64,000 bases of DNA. Source: Rhodopseudomonas palustris. GTDB lineage: Bacteria > Pseudomonadota > Alphaproteobacteria > Rhizobiales > Xanthobacteraceae. The notes beneath the pieces were generated by a model. It saw nothing but the letters and a program-made list of their open reading frames with translations. It had not been told where the DNA came from and did not search any database. Position numbers and translations under genes: made by a program. Of the stretch, positions 55,532-62,999 are shown one piece after another. The DNA is taken from NCBI RefSeq assembly GCF_034479375.1, contig NZ_CP140155.1:930001-994000 (forward strand), written 5' to 3'. Position 1 is the first letter of the stretch. Each line of letters starts with the position of its first letter.

Positions 55532-55936
55532 TCAATCCTGATCGGGGGCGAACATTGGAATCATCGCACCGTCATCGGCGGGCTTGAAAACGACATGCAC
55601 GCGCTGACCGATCCTCAGCGCGTCGAGATCGCAGTCCACAATATTGGTCAGCATCGTGATCCCCTCGTCGAGGCGCACATAGGCGATTGCATAGGGGATG
55701 GGGCCGGCGCGGCGGGTGACACTGACGCTGTAGATCTCGCCTTTGCCCGAAACGGATCGCCAGTCGGTGTCGCCGAGGCAATACGGGCAGAGCGGTCGAG
55801 GATACCAATGCAGCTTGCCGCAGCCGCCGCAGGCTTTGACCTGCAGCGAGCCAGCGGCGGTCGCGGCGAAGAACGGTTCGGTGGCGGAGTCGTGAACTGC
55901 TGCTCCGAGAGCTCGGTCCTGGTACATCGTTGTCAT
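55532..55936 (-). CDS. DUF35 zinc-ribbon/OB-fold protein, partner of the thiolase-fold protein
   Basis: A 134-residue protein with a rubredoxin-like zinc ribbon (KACGGCGKLHWYPRPLCPYC, four Cys) followed by an OB fold (GEIYSVSVTRRAG, YAIAYVRLDEGITMLTNIVD, GQRVHVVFKP). DUF35 proteins bind SCP-x-type thiolases; in sterol side-chain degradation the DUF35 part of ChsH2 forms a complex with the aldolase Ltp2. It starts one base after the thiolase stop, so the two should be made together. Confidence 0.93.
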   Translation of the reverse strand: MTTMYQDRALGAAVHDSATEPFFAATAAGSLQVKACGGCGKLHWYPRPLCPYCLGDTDWRSVSGKGEIYSVSVTRRAGPIPYAIAYVRLDEGITMLTNIVDCDLDALRIGQRVHVVFKPADDGAMIPMFAPDQD

Positions 55937-55937
55937 C

Positions 55938-57104
55938 TCACGCACGCTCCATGATGAGGGTGGCACTGCCGTGGCGGGAGCCGAGCAGGCCGCCGGTACC
56001 TTGGGCCAACGCGACTTTGCAGTCCGGCACCTGCACCGCGGGATGGGCTTCGCCGCGCAATTGGCGGACTGCCTCGATCACCTTTGTGATGCCGCCGCGG
56101 TTGGCCGGATGGTTGTTGCACAGGCCGCCGCCGTCGGTGTTGAACGGCAGCCTCCCGACTCCCGAGATGAGATTTCCGTCGGCGACGAAACGGCCGCCCT
56201 TGCCCTTGTCACAGAATCCGAGATCTTCGAGCTGCATCAGTACCGTGATGGTGAAGCTGTCGTAGATCGATGCGTATTGGATGTCGGACGGCCTGACGCC
56301 AGCCTCTTCGAACGCGCGCGGGCCAGACCACGCGGCCCCCGAATAGGTGAGGTCGACCTGACCGTTCAACTGCCCCTTGATGGCTTCGCCGGCGCCGAGC
56401 ACGTTGATGATGGCGCGCCTCAGTGACCGCGCGATCTCCGGACGCACGACGACCAGCGCGCCGCCGCCGTCGCTGACGACGCAGCAATCGAGACGGTGCA
56501 GCGGGTCGGAAATCATCGGCGAGGCGAGCACCTCGTCGACCGTCACGACGTCACGCAGCATCGCGTTGGGGTTGTGTTGCGCATGGGTGGCGGCCGCCAC
56601 CTTGATCCAGGCGAGTTGCTCGCTTGTGGTGCCGAACTCATACATGTGCCGCGCCGCGGCGAGTGCATACATGTTGACGGTGACGGGCGCATACGGTGCT
56701 TCCCAGGGCACGTCCGGCGTGCCGGCTCCGACGAGCCTCGGCGCGACGCCGCTCGACCCTTCGCTGCGCGGCCGGCCGGCGAGCGTGATCAGAGCCACGT
56801 CGCATTTGCCAAGAGCGATCGCCTGCGCAGCGTGTGAGACGTGGATCAGATACGCCGATCCGCCGGTGTCGGTGGTATCGACATGGCGCGGGCGAAGCCC
56901 GAGATAGTCCGCCATGCTGTTGGCGCCCAAGCCAGGCGCATCGCCCGCGCAGAAGTAGCCGTCGACATCTTCGAGGCGCAGGCCGGCGTCTTCGAGGGCG
57001 CCGCGCGCGCATTCGGCGTGCAATTGGGCGACGGTTTTGTCGTGGGCTTTGCGGGTCGGATGCTCATAGGCGCCTGCGATGCAGGCCTTGCGTCGAATGC
57101 TCAT
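55938..57104 (-). CDS. SCP-x/Ltp2-like thiolase-fold protein lacking the nucleophilic Cys (probable retro-aldolase)
   Basis: A 388-residue thiolase-fold protein (KACIAGAYEHPTRKAHDKTV at the start; YASIYDSFTITVLMQLEDLG; GGGLCNNHPANRGGITKVIE). Where catalytic thiolases have a Cys (GCGSG or GCASG), this protein reads TDTGGSAYLIHVS, with no Cys. Ltp2-type aldolases in steroid catabolism share this loss and cleave a beta-hydroxyacyl-CoA into a ketone or aldehyde plus a short acyl-CoA. The ATG pair at 57104 and 57107 follows GAGGAC. It is paired with the DUF35 gene and divergent from a MaoC hydratase, which would make the beta-hydroxy substrate. Confidence 0.88.
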   Translation of the reverse strand: MSIRRKACIAGAYEHPTRKAHDKTVAQLHAECARGALEDAGLRLEDVDGYFCAGDAPGLGANSMADYLGLRPRHVDTTDTGGSAYLIHVSHAAQAIALGKCDVALITLAGRPRSEGSSGVAPRLVGAGTPDVPWEAPYAPVTVNMYALAAARHMYEFGTTSEQLAWIKVAAATHAQHNPNAMLRDVVTVDEVLASPMISDPLHRLDCCVVSDGGGALVVVRPEIARSLRRAIINVLGAGEAIKGQLNGQVDLTYSGAAWSGPRAFEEAGVRPSDIQYASIYDSFTITVLMQLEDLGFCDKGKGGRFVADGNLISGVGRLPFNTDGGGLCNNHPANRGGITKVIEAVRQLRGEAHPAVQVPDCKVALAQGTGGLLGSRHGSATLIMERA

Positions 57105-57184
57105 CATGTCCTCGAGCTGATGTTCGGATCGTGGTGGGCCGTCTGCGTGAAGCATCGTTGACCATCACGGGCAGCGCATATATC

Positions 57185-57199
57185 ATTGGTTCAACCAAA
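57185..57199. promoter_or_regulatory. Operator F, GntR/FadR-type palindrome
   Basis: ATTGGTTCAACCAAA retains both half sites TGGTT and AACCA. It lies between the divergent thiolase-fold gene (start 57104) and MaoC gene (start 57250) and can serve both. Confidence 0.8.
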
Positions 57200-57249
57200 G
57201 GCCAATAGTCGATCCGCGGTGGAGGATCGATCCGGGGAGCGACGTCAAT

Positions 57250-58113
57250 ATGGTGGACTACGCGAAGACTCTCGCCTGGCGCTCGGGGGACGTGCGCCAC
57301 GCCCACACGGCGAAGGATACGATCCTCTACGCACTCGGCGCTGGCGGCGGAAGCAATCCGCAAGACGAGCGGCAGCTGCGCTTGGTCTACGAAAAAGATC
57401 TGGTGGCGCTGCCGACGATGGCGACCGTGCTGGCCTCGCCCGGCGCGTGGATGCGGGACCACGCGGAACTCGGCATCAATTTCGGGAAGATGGTGCACGG
57501 CGAGCAGTCCGTGCAAATCCACACCCCGCTTCCTGCCAGCGGAAGTCTGGTGGGCAGGAGCCGCGTCGCACGGCTCGTCGACAAGGGTGAGGGCAAGGGC
57601 GCCATCATGCATGTCGAAAAGGAGTTGTGGGACGAGGCCGCCGACACGTTGGTGGCGACCTGCGAACAGGTTCTGTTCTTGCGCGGTGACGGTGGGTTCG
57701 CGCGGGCCGGCGGCGGCGATGAGCCCGCCGCTGCACCTGAGCCCGTGCCCGGCCGTTCCCCCGATCAAATCGTGACGATGCCGACGAGGCCCGATCAGGC
57801 GGCGCTGTATCGGCTCTCGGGCGATCTCAATCCGCTGCACATCGACCCTGACTTCGCGAGCAAGGCCGGCTTTCCCCGGCCGATCCTGCACGGATTGGCG
57901 ACCTATGGCTTCGCATGCCGCGGGCTGATCGAGAGCTTCTGCGACGGAGACCCCAGGGCGCTGACGGCGATCCGCGCGCGGATGTCCGCGCCCGTGTTTC
58001 CCGGCGATACCATCAGGCTGGAATGCTGGCGTCTCGGCAGACGCATCGCCTTTCAGGCGCGGGTGGTCGAGCGCGACGCGCTGGTGCTGAGCCACGGATG
58101 GGCAGCGATCTGA
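57250..58113 (+). CDS. MaoC-type (R)-enoyl-CoA hydratase
   Basis: A 287-residue double hot-dog protein of the hydratase-2 type. The N-terminal half is degenerate (MVDYAKTLAWRSGDVRH, FGKMVHGEQSVQIHTPLPA). The C-terminal half carries the catalytic hydratase-2 motif YRLSGDLNPLHIDPDFASKA and FPRPILHGLATYGFACR. Length and layout match eukaryotic MFE-2 hydratases and mycobacterial ChsH-like enzymes. It adds water to a 2-enoyl-CoA. The SDR gene follows after 63 bases, and the divergent retro-aldolase would use its product. Confidence 0.93.
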   Translation: MVDYAKTLAWRSGDVRHAHTAKDTILYALGAGGGSNPQDERQLRLVYEKDLVALPTMATVLASPGAWMRDHAELGINFGKMVHGEQSVQIHTPLPASGSLVGRSRVARLVDKGEGKGAIMHVEKELWDEAADTLVATCEQVLFLRGDGGFARAGGGDEPAAAPEPVPGRSPDQIVTMPTRPDQAALYRLSGDLNPLHIDPDFASKAGFPRPILHGLATYGFACRGLIESFCDGDPRALTAIRARMSAPVFPGDTIRLECWRLGRRIAFQARVVERDALVLSHGWAAI

Positions 58114-58176
58114 TCCCGCAAGGCCGGTAGGCCAATGACGAACTTCACGATGAACTGAGGAAACGAGGATCCAAGA

Positions 58177-58953
58177 ATGACGAAGAACATGGTGTCTCTG
58201 CAAGGCCGGACGGTCGTCGTCACCGGCGCCGCACAAGGGATCGGCAAGGCGACGACCGAACTTGCGATTGAACTCGGCGCGAATGTCGTGGCGGTCGATC
58301 TCAACGGCGCGGCGCTCGAGACCGTCCTCGCCGCCCTGCCGCAAGATCGTGTGATGAAAGTGGTCGGCAGCGTCACGGACGCCGCGCTCGCCGCCGAGGC
58401 GGTCGATGAGGCGGTCGGTAGATTCGGCACGGTGAATGGGCTTGTGAACAATGCCGGCATCATCCGGCCCGCGATGATCGAGAAGATGAGTGTGCATCAG
58501 TGGCAGGAAGTCGTCGATGTGCATCTGACCGGCGCGTTTCTCTGGCTGCAGGCAGTGGGCCGCCATCTGGTTCAGCGGGCCAAGGACGGCGACACATCGG
58601 GCGGCGCCATCGTCAACATCTCCTCCGACGCCGGTCGTAAAGGGTCGATCGGCCAGATCAACTATGCGGCCGCCAAGGCCGGTCTGCTCGGAATCACCAT
58701 GACGGCCGCGCGGGAGTGGGGCAAGTACAACATCCGCGCCAATTCGATCTGCTTCGGAGTGGTCGAGACGCCAATGACCGAGGTCGTGCGCGGGGAAAAA
58801 TTCAGGGAAGGAATGCTGGCGCAGATCCCGCTTGCGAGATGGGCAACCCCGGAAGAGGTCGTACGAACCGTCTGCTTCCTGCTATCCGATGCGTCGTCAT
58901 ACACCACCGGACAGCATATTGGCGTCAATGGCGGCTTCCACATCAGCCTTTGA
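58177..58953 (+). CDS. Short-chain dehydrogenase/reductase (FabG-like)
   Basis: A 258-residue SDR with the cofactor motif TGAAQGIG (residues 17-24), an Asp after the second strand (VVAVDLNG) indicating NAD(H) preference, NNAG at about 91-94 and the catalytic Ser and YAAAK (about 168-172), ending in the family's GQHIGVNGGF. It probably oxidises a beta-hydroxyacyl-CoA or a ring hydroxyl. It is the last rightward gene before a terminator. Confidence 0.93.
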   Translation: MTKNMVSLQGRTVVVTGAAQGIGKATTELAIELGANVVAVDLNGAALETVLAALPQDRVMKVVGSVTDAALAAEAVDEAVGRFGTVNGLVNNAGIIRPAMIEKMSVHQWQEVVDVHLTGAFLWLQAVGRHLVQRAKDGDTSGGAIVNISSDAGRKGSIGQINYAAAKAGLLGITMTAAREWGKYNIRANSICFGVVETPMTEVVRGEKFREGMLAQIPLARWATPEEVVRTVCFLLSDASSYTTGQHIGVNGGFHISL

Positions 58954-59027
58954 TTGGTCCCCGCCTTCGCTCCTCCCTGGGGCATCTCCGAATCGTGGGA
59001 TGTAAACACAGGCGAAGGCGAAACTCG

Positions 59028-59064
59028 CGGCGGGCTACACCGAAGATGTGGCCCGCCGTCTTTT
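59028..59064. terminator. Intrinsic terminator between convergent genes
   Basis: An eight-base-pair G+C stem, CGGCGGGC and GCCCGCCG, encloses a 15-base loop and is followed by TCTTTTC. It lies between the SDR stop (58953) and the leftward binding-protein stop (59072). Confidence 0.8.
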
Positions 59065-59071
59065 CATTCTG

Positions 59072-60286
59072 TCAGTCAGCCGTCATCGGGGCACCGGTCA
59101 GGGTCCAGCTGTTTCCATCGAAAACGGCGATCCGAAGCGTCTTGAACGGTGTGTAGTCCTCCGGCGTGATACTGATCGTGAGGCCTGGCAGCATCATCGG
59201 CATCCGCTGACCGTGCAGTGACGTCGCCTGACGCACCAGGTTTTCGCGCGTCAGATCGTCGCCGCAGCTCTTCAGCACCGCGCCAAGAGTGTTGACGTTG
59301 GTGTAGGCCACCAGCACGGAATAATCGTCGGGATTGACCGACGAAGCGTACTTCTTGAGGAATTCCTTGTAGGCCTTGACTTCGGCGTCGTCGGCCCAGG
59401 CGGGATCGCCTGGCTGTTTCAGATATTGCGTGGTGACGACACCGCGGGAGGCCGCGAGTCCGGCTGGCTTAAGCACCGTCTCCACGGAGGCGGTCGATCC
59501 GCCGATAATGTGCAGCGGATGCCAGTCCAACTCGTGCACCTTGCGGATCGACTGCGCCGCCGCCTTGGCGGAGGATTGTTCGATCAGCGTGTCGATGCCC
59601 GCCGCCTTCAATTGAACGATCTGCGAGTCGATCGTGGGGTCGGTGACCTCGTACGAGGCCGTGATCAGGACGGCGTTCGCCTTTCCGCCGAGCCCGGCGC
59701 GCAGGCCCTTCACATAGTCCCTACCGAAGTCGTCGTTCTGATAGAGCACGCCGATTTTAGCGTCGGGCTTAGCGGCGAGGATGTATTTTCCGATCACCCG
59801 GCCTTCAGTCTCGAAATCGGGATAGAGCGGAATGGTCCAGGGAAACTGCTTGGGATCATTGAAGCGCCGGCCGCCCGCGGTGATGAAGAGTTGCGGCACT
59901 TTCTTTGTGTTGAGAAACTTCTGAACCGCGACGTTGGGGGCGGTGCCGATGGTGCCGACCTCGGCCAGCACGCCGACGTCGTCGACCAGCTTACGCGACT
60001 GTTCGATTGCCTTCGGCGCACTGTAGGCATTGTCAAGCTGTGTGAAGCTGATCTTGCGGCCGTTGATGCCGCCACGCTCGTTGATCATCGTGAAATAACC
60101 GACCACGGCGCGGCCGGCCCCCGCGCCGAACGCGGAGGCCGGGCCGCTGAGCGGCGTCGACTGGCCGAGCTTGATCTCGGTGTCGCTGACACCGGGCCCG
60201 TGGGCTTTCTGCGCATGGGCGGGCACGATGCACAGTATCGCGGCGGCGACGATTGAACTTGAAGTCGGGAACGTTCGATGGTGCAA
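59072..60286 (-). CDS. Periplasmic binding protein, branched-chain amino acid type, orphan
   Basis: A 404-residue binding protein. The start chosen is TTG at 60286, directly after GGGGAGGAAACC, giving a clean signal peptide that ends VPAHAQ; a longer GTG start at 60334 has no signal at its N-terminus. The mature part has IKLGQSTPLSGPASAFGAGA and INERGGINGRKISFTQLDNA. It closely parallels the protein at 33139 over its whole length (shared SCGDDLTREN, PGDPAWADD-type stretch). It is downstream of the acyl-CoA dehydrogenase under operator G. No permease or ATPase is present. Confidence 0.93.
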   Translation of the reverse strand: MHHRTFPTSSSIVAAAILCIVPAHAQKAHGPGVSDTEIKLGQSTPLSGPASAFGAGAGRAVVGYFTMINERGGINGRKISFTQLDNAYSAPKAIEQSRKLVDDVGVLAEVGTIGTAPNVAVQKFLNTKKVPQLFITAGGRRFNDPKQFPWTIPLYPDFETEGRVIGKYILAAKPDAKIGVLYQNDDFGRDYVKGLRAGLGGKANAVLITASYEVTDPTIDSQIVQLKAAGIDTLIEQSSAKAAAQSIRKVHELDWHPLHIIGGSTASVETVLKPAGLAASRGVVTTQYLKQPGDPAWADDAEVKAYKEFLKKYASSVNPDDYSVLVAYTNVNTLGAVLKSCGDDLTRENLVRQATSLHGQRMPMMLPGLTISITPEDYTPFKTLRIAVFDGNSWTLTGAPMTAD

Positions 60287-60317
60287 GGTTTCCTCCCCAC
60301 GCGTTTTTGGCTTTTGC

Positions 60318-61457
60318 TTATCGAAGTAGCTCACGCGCGATCACAAGTCGCTGGATCTGGTTGGTGCCTTCGAAGATCTGCGTCAGCTTGGCGTCGCGCA
60401 TCATTCGTTCGACCGGATAGTCCATGGTATAGCCATAGCCGCCGAACACCTGCACGGCGTCGGTTGTGACCTTCATCGCCATGTCGCTGCTGAAGCACTT
60501 CGCCATGCTGGCAAGCAGGTTCAGACGCTTCCAGTCGCCGGCGTCGCCGGCACGCGCGCATTCGTAGACCAGCGCTCGCGCGGCCTCGATCTGCATGGCC
60601 ATGTCGGCCAGCATGAACTGGACGCCCTGGAATTCGGAAATGCTCTTCTTGAATTGCTTGCGTTCCTTGGCGTAGGCGAGGCTGGCCTCGAACGCTCCCT
60701 GGGCGAGCCCGACGCATTGCGCGCCGATCGTCGGGCGATTGAGGTCGAGCGCTCGCATCGAGGCCTTGAAGCCTTTGCCTTCCTCACCGACGAGGTTCTC
60801 GACGGGCACACGGACGTTGTCGAGGAAGATCGGCGTGTTCGGCGCGCCGCGGAATCCCATCTTGCGTTCGTGGCGTCCGAAGCTGATGCCAGGCATCGTC
60901 TTCGGCTCGAGGATGAACGCGCTGATCCCGTCCGAGCCGGGGCTGTCGCTGGTGCGCGCCATGAGAACGATGTAGTCGGCCGCAACGCCGTAGCTGCACC
61001 ACTGCTTTCGGCCGTTGATGATGTAGCTGTCGCCGTCCTTGCGCGCGCGGGTCGAGAGCGCGGAGACGTCGGAGCCAGCCTGCGGCTCGGAGATCGCAAT
61101 CGCGGTGACGACCCCGCCTTCGGCGACGATAGGAAGGAACCGCTTGCGCTGCTCCTCTGACCCGAAATGCAGCAGCGGCATGATGAACATGGTGTTCAGG
61201 CCGGCGATCGACGCGCACGCCGGTGAGACCTTCGAGATCTCCTCGCGTGCGATGCACATCATCGTGAGATTGCCGTTCGGGCCGCCATATTGCTCCGGGA
61301 CCCAGAGCTGCATCAGCCCCATGTCACCGAACAGCTTGACGAGTTCCTCGGGGAAGCGGTCGGTCTCGTCGATCTCGGCCGCGATTGGAGCCACGTGCTT
61401 GGCGACGACCTTTCGAATGCTGTCGCGAAACGCGACTTGCTCCTCAGTGAAGTTCAT
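60318..61457 (-). CDS. Acyl-CoA dehydrogenase (short/medium-chain type)
   Basis: A 379-residue ACAD with all standard features: [20 protein letters not shown] at the start, [74 protein letters not shown] and the catalytic Glu region [20 protein letters not shown]. It is a conventional homotetrameric enzyme, unlike the fused and paired ACADs elsewhere in the island, and probably acts on a small acyl-CoA. It is the first gene of a leftward unit with the binding protein, under operator G. Confidence 0.94.
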   Translation of the reverse strand: MNFTEEQVAFRDSIRKVVAKHVAPIAAEIDETDRFPEELVKLFGDMGLMQLWVPEQYGGPNGNLTMMCIAREEISKVSPACASIAGLNTMFIMPLLHFGSEEQRKRFLPIVAEGGVVTAIAISEPQAGSDVSALSTRARKDGDSYIINGRKQWCSYGVAADYIVLMARTSDSPGSDGISAFILEPKTMPGISFGRHERKMGFRGAPNTPIFLDNVRVPVENLVGEEGKGFKASMRALDLNRPTIGAQCVGLAQGAFEASLAYAKERKQFKKSISEFQGVQFMLADMAMQIEAARALVYECARAGDAGDWKRLNLLASMAKCFSSDMAMKVTTDAVQVFGGYGYTMDYPVERMMRDAKLTQIFEGTNQIQRLVIARELLR

Positions 61458-61491
61458 TGGAAGGCGGGTCTCCTTGCTGATATGTGAAATC

Positions 61492-61506
61492 AATGGTTGG
61501 ACCAAT
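61492..61506. promoter_or_regulatory. Operator G, GntR/FadR-type palindrome
   Basis: AATGGTTGGACCAAT carries perfect ATTGGT half sites around a three-base centre. It ends 34 bases upstream of the ATG of the leftward acyl-CoA dehydrogenase (61457) and marks the right edge of the catabolic island. Confidence 0.85.
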
Positions 61507-61965
61507 CTACCCGCTTGGCGAGGGGATGACAAGGCGCCATTGTTGGGAGGCCGATGCGGGTGGGAAGTCGTCTGTCGCAAGTGCGCGCCTGCAGCTTCGC
61601 TGCTGCAGTGCGATGCTCAACGGGACGAGCCGACGCGGCCACCAGACGCTAGTCTAGGTGATCGAAGCAGCCGGAAGCGGACCGTTGCCGACGCAGGCCG
61701 CCTTCATTGAGTCTCGGGCCGACCGCGGCCGTTGGTACAGATTGGCCCCTTCTCGCGCGGCGGCGACGCCTCTCTCAATGGCCTTATGAGGCTGCGGACG
61801 TCGATGCGCCTGGGGGACTAGTCGAGCAGCGCCGCGAGCGTACCGCTTCCTGTCTGGCGCATGGCCGGGCTCGGAACACGCCGAGGCGAACGATCTGCGC
61901 AGCAGACCGTCCGGGGCGTTCTGCGGCGGACCGACATGCGCCGCTCTGGCCGACGTCGGCCCCCG
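61507..61965. other. Non-coding stretch between the catabolic island and the MarR gene
   Basis: About 460 bases with no gene I can support on either strand, no clear hairpin terminator and no mobile element. The open frames here are Arg-rich shadows. Confidence 0.4.
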
Positions 61966-62472
61966 CTATCGGTTCCTAGGGTCGGCAGGGCCTGCCGCCG
62001 AGCCAGCCTTGGCGATTGTCAGCATGCACTTGAGGAAATGGGCGCGGTCGTCCTTGCTGAGCGGCCCAAGCATGAGCTCCTGCAACTCCGCCGCTGCCGG
62101 AACCACACCGAGCAAGGCCTCTGTGCCCGTGGGTGTGATCTCGACCTGGATGGAGCGCCGATCTTCGGCATTGACCGCCTTGGCAACCAGTTTTCGCGCA
62201 GTCATGCGCTTCAGCATCTCGCTCAGGGTGTTGCGGTCGCAACAGATGCGTTCGGCCAGAACCGATGGGGTGAGGGGGCTTTGCTGGTATAGCGCCATCA
62301 GTACGCCGAACTGGCGCGGCGTGATTTCGCTTTGCCGCGTCACCGCCTGATACAGCACGTCGTAACGGGCATCGAGCAACCGGATCAGAAAGCCGATTCC
62401 GCCTTCGAGTTGCCAGTCGCGCGCAAGCGCCGCGGCCTGCGGCGCCTTTGTTGTCTTCTTCTCAGCCGCCAT
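61966..62472 (-). CDS. MarR-family transcriptional regulator
   Basis: A 168-residue regulator with a winged helix-turn-helix: YQAVTRQSEITPRQFGVLMA leads in, followed by LTPSVLAERICCDRNTLSEM and LKRMTARKLVAKAVNAEDRR, the conserved DxRS-type wing. The ATG at 62472 is the first that leaves a normal MarR N-terminus. It is divergent from the HicB-like and Rieske oxygenase genes and most likely controls them in response to an aromatic compound. Confidence 0.92.
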   Translation of the reverse strand: MAAEKKTTKAPQAAALARDWQLEGGIGFLIRLLDARYDVLYQAVTRQSEITPRQFGVLMALYQQSPLTPSVLAERICCDRNTLSEMLKRMTARKLVAKAVNAEDRRSIQVEITPTGTEALLGVVPAAAELQELMLGPLSKDDRAHFLKCMLTIAKAGSAAGPADPRNR

Positions 62473-62589
62473 TATGTGGTTGATCCGATTGCGATCCTGT
62501 CGATCCCAAGCAGTTAGCAGGTGCGGCAAGCGATCACAATCCCAGGAGGCCGGTCGGCTCGCGCTCGCAGCTCTTGCATATCATCCGTG

Positions 62590-62614
62590 TTAGTAATACG
62601 CATACGTAATATAA
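62590..62614. promoter_or_regulatory. A+T-rich candidate MarR operator / promoter
   Basis: In a 181-base divergent promoter region, this stretch is strikingly A+T-rich and holds the direct repeat ATACGCATACG and the palindrome TACGTA. It is a plausible operator for the divergent MarR gene, but the symmetry is imperfect. Confidence 0.35.
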
Positions 62615-62653
62615 GCTGGTTTGCAACGAACAGGACCGGCAAGGGAGGACGGC

Positions 62654-62980
62654 TTGCAACTGCGCGAATTCCTGTCCGTTCCCTATCTGCTCGAGGCCGA
62701 AGCTGTCGAAGCCGCGCCGGGCCAGTGGCTCGTGCGCTTGACCTATCCAGAGCTGCCCGGGTGCGTCGCCGAAGGCGCGGTGGTTGAACACGCGCTGCGT
62801 GATCTGGAGCGGCGCCGGATCGAGACCATCCTCGACCTGCTCGAAGACGGCCACGAGCCGCCGGTCCCGCGGCCGCCGCTGGCCGGGGCCGACCCGCTGT
62901 GGACTGCACGCGATCTCGGCCTCGCCGATCGCGTCGCCGCACTCGCTGACAATCCACGCGCGCCTGTGGCGCGCGGCTGA
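62654..62980 (+). CDS. HicB-like small protein
   Basis: A 108-residue protein with a TTG start after AGGGAGGAC. The middle part (VRLTYPELPGCVAEGAVVEH, then DGHEPPVPRPPL) fits the HicB-like antitoxin fold, which pairs with the HicA toxin, but no HicA is adjacent. It ends 19 bases before the Rieske oxygenase and appears co-transcribed with it, so it may be an accessory of that operon rather than part of a toxin-antitoxin pair. Confidence 0.65.
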   Translation: MQLREFLSVPYLLEAEAVEAAPGQWLVRLTYPELPGCVAEGAVVEHALRDLERRRIETILDLLEDGHEPPVPRPPLAGADPLWTARDLGLADRVAALADNPRAPVARG

Positions 62981-62999
62981 ATATCCATGGAGGACGATC

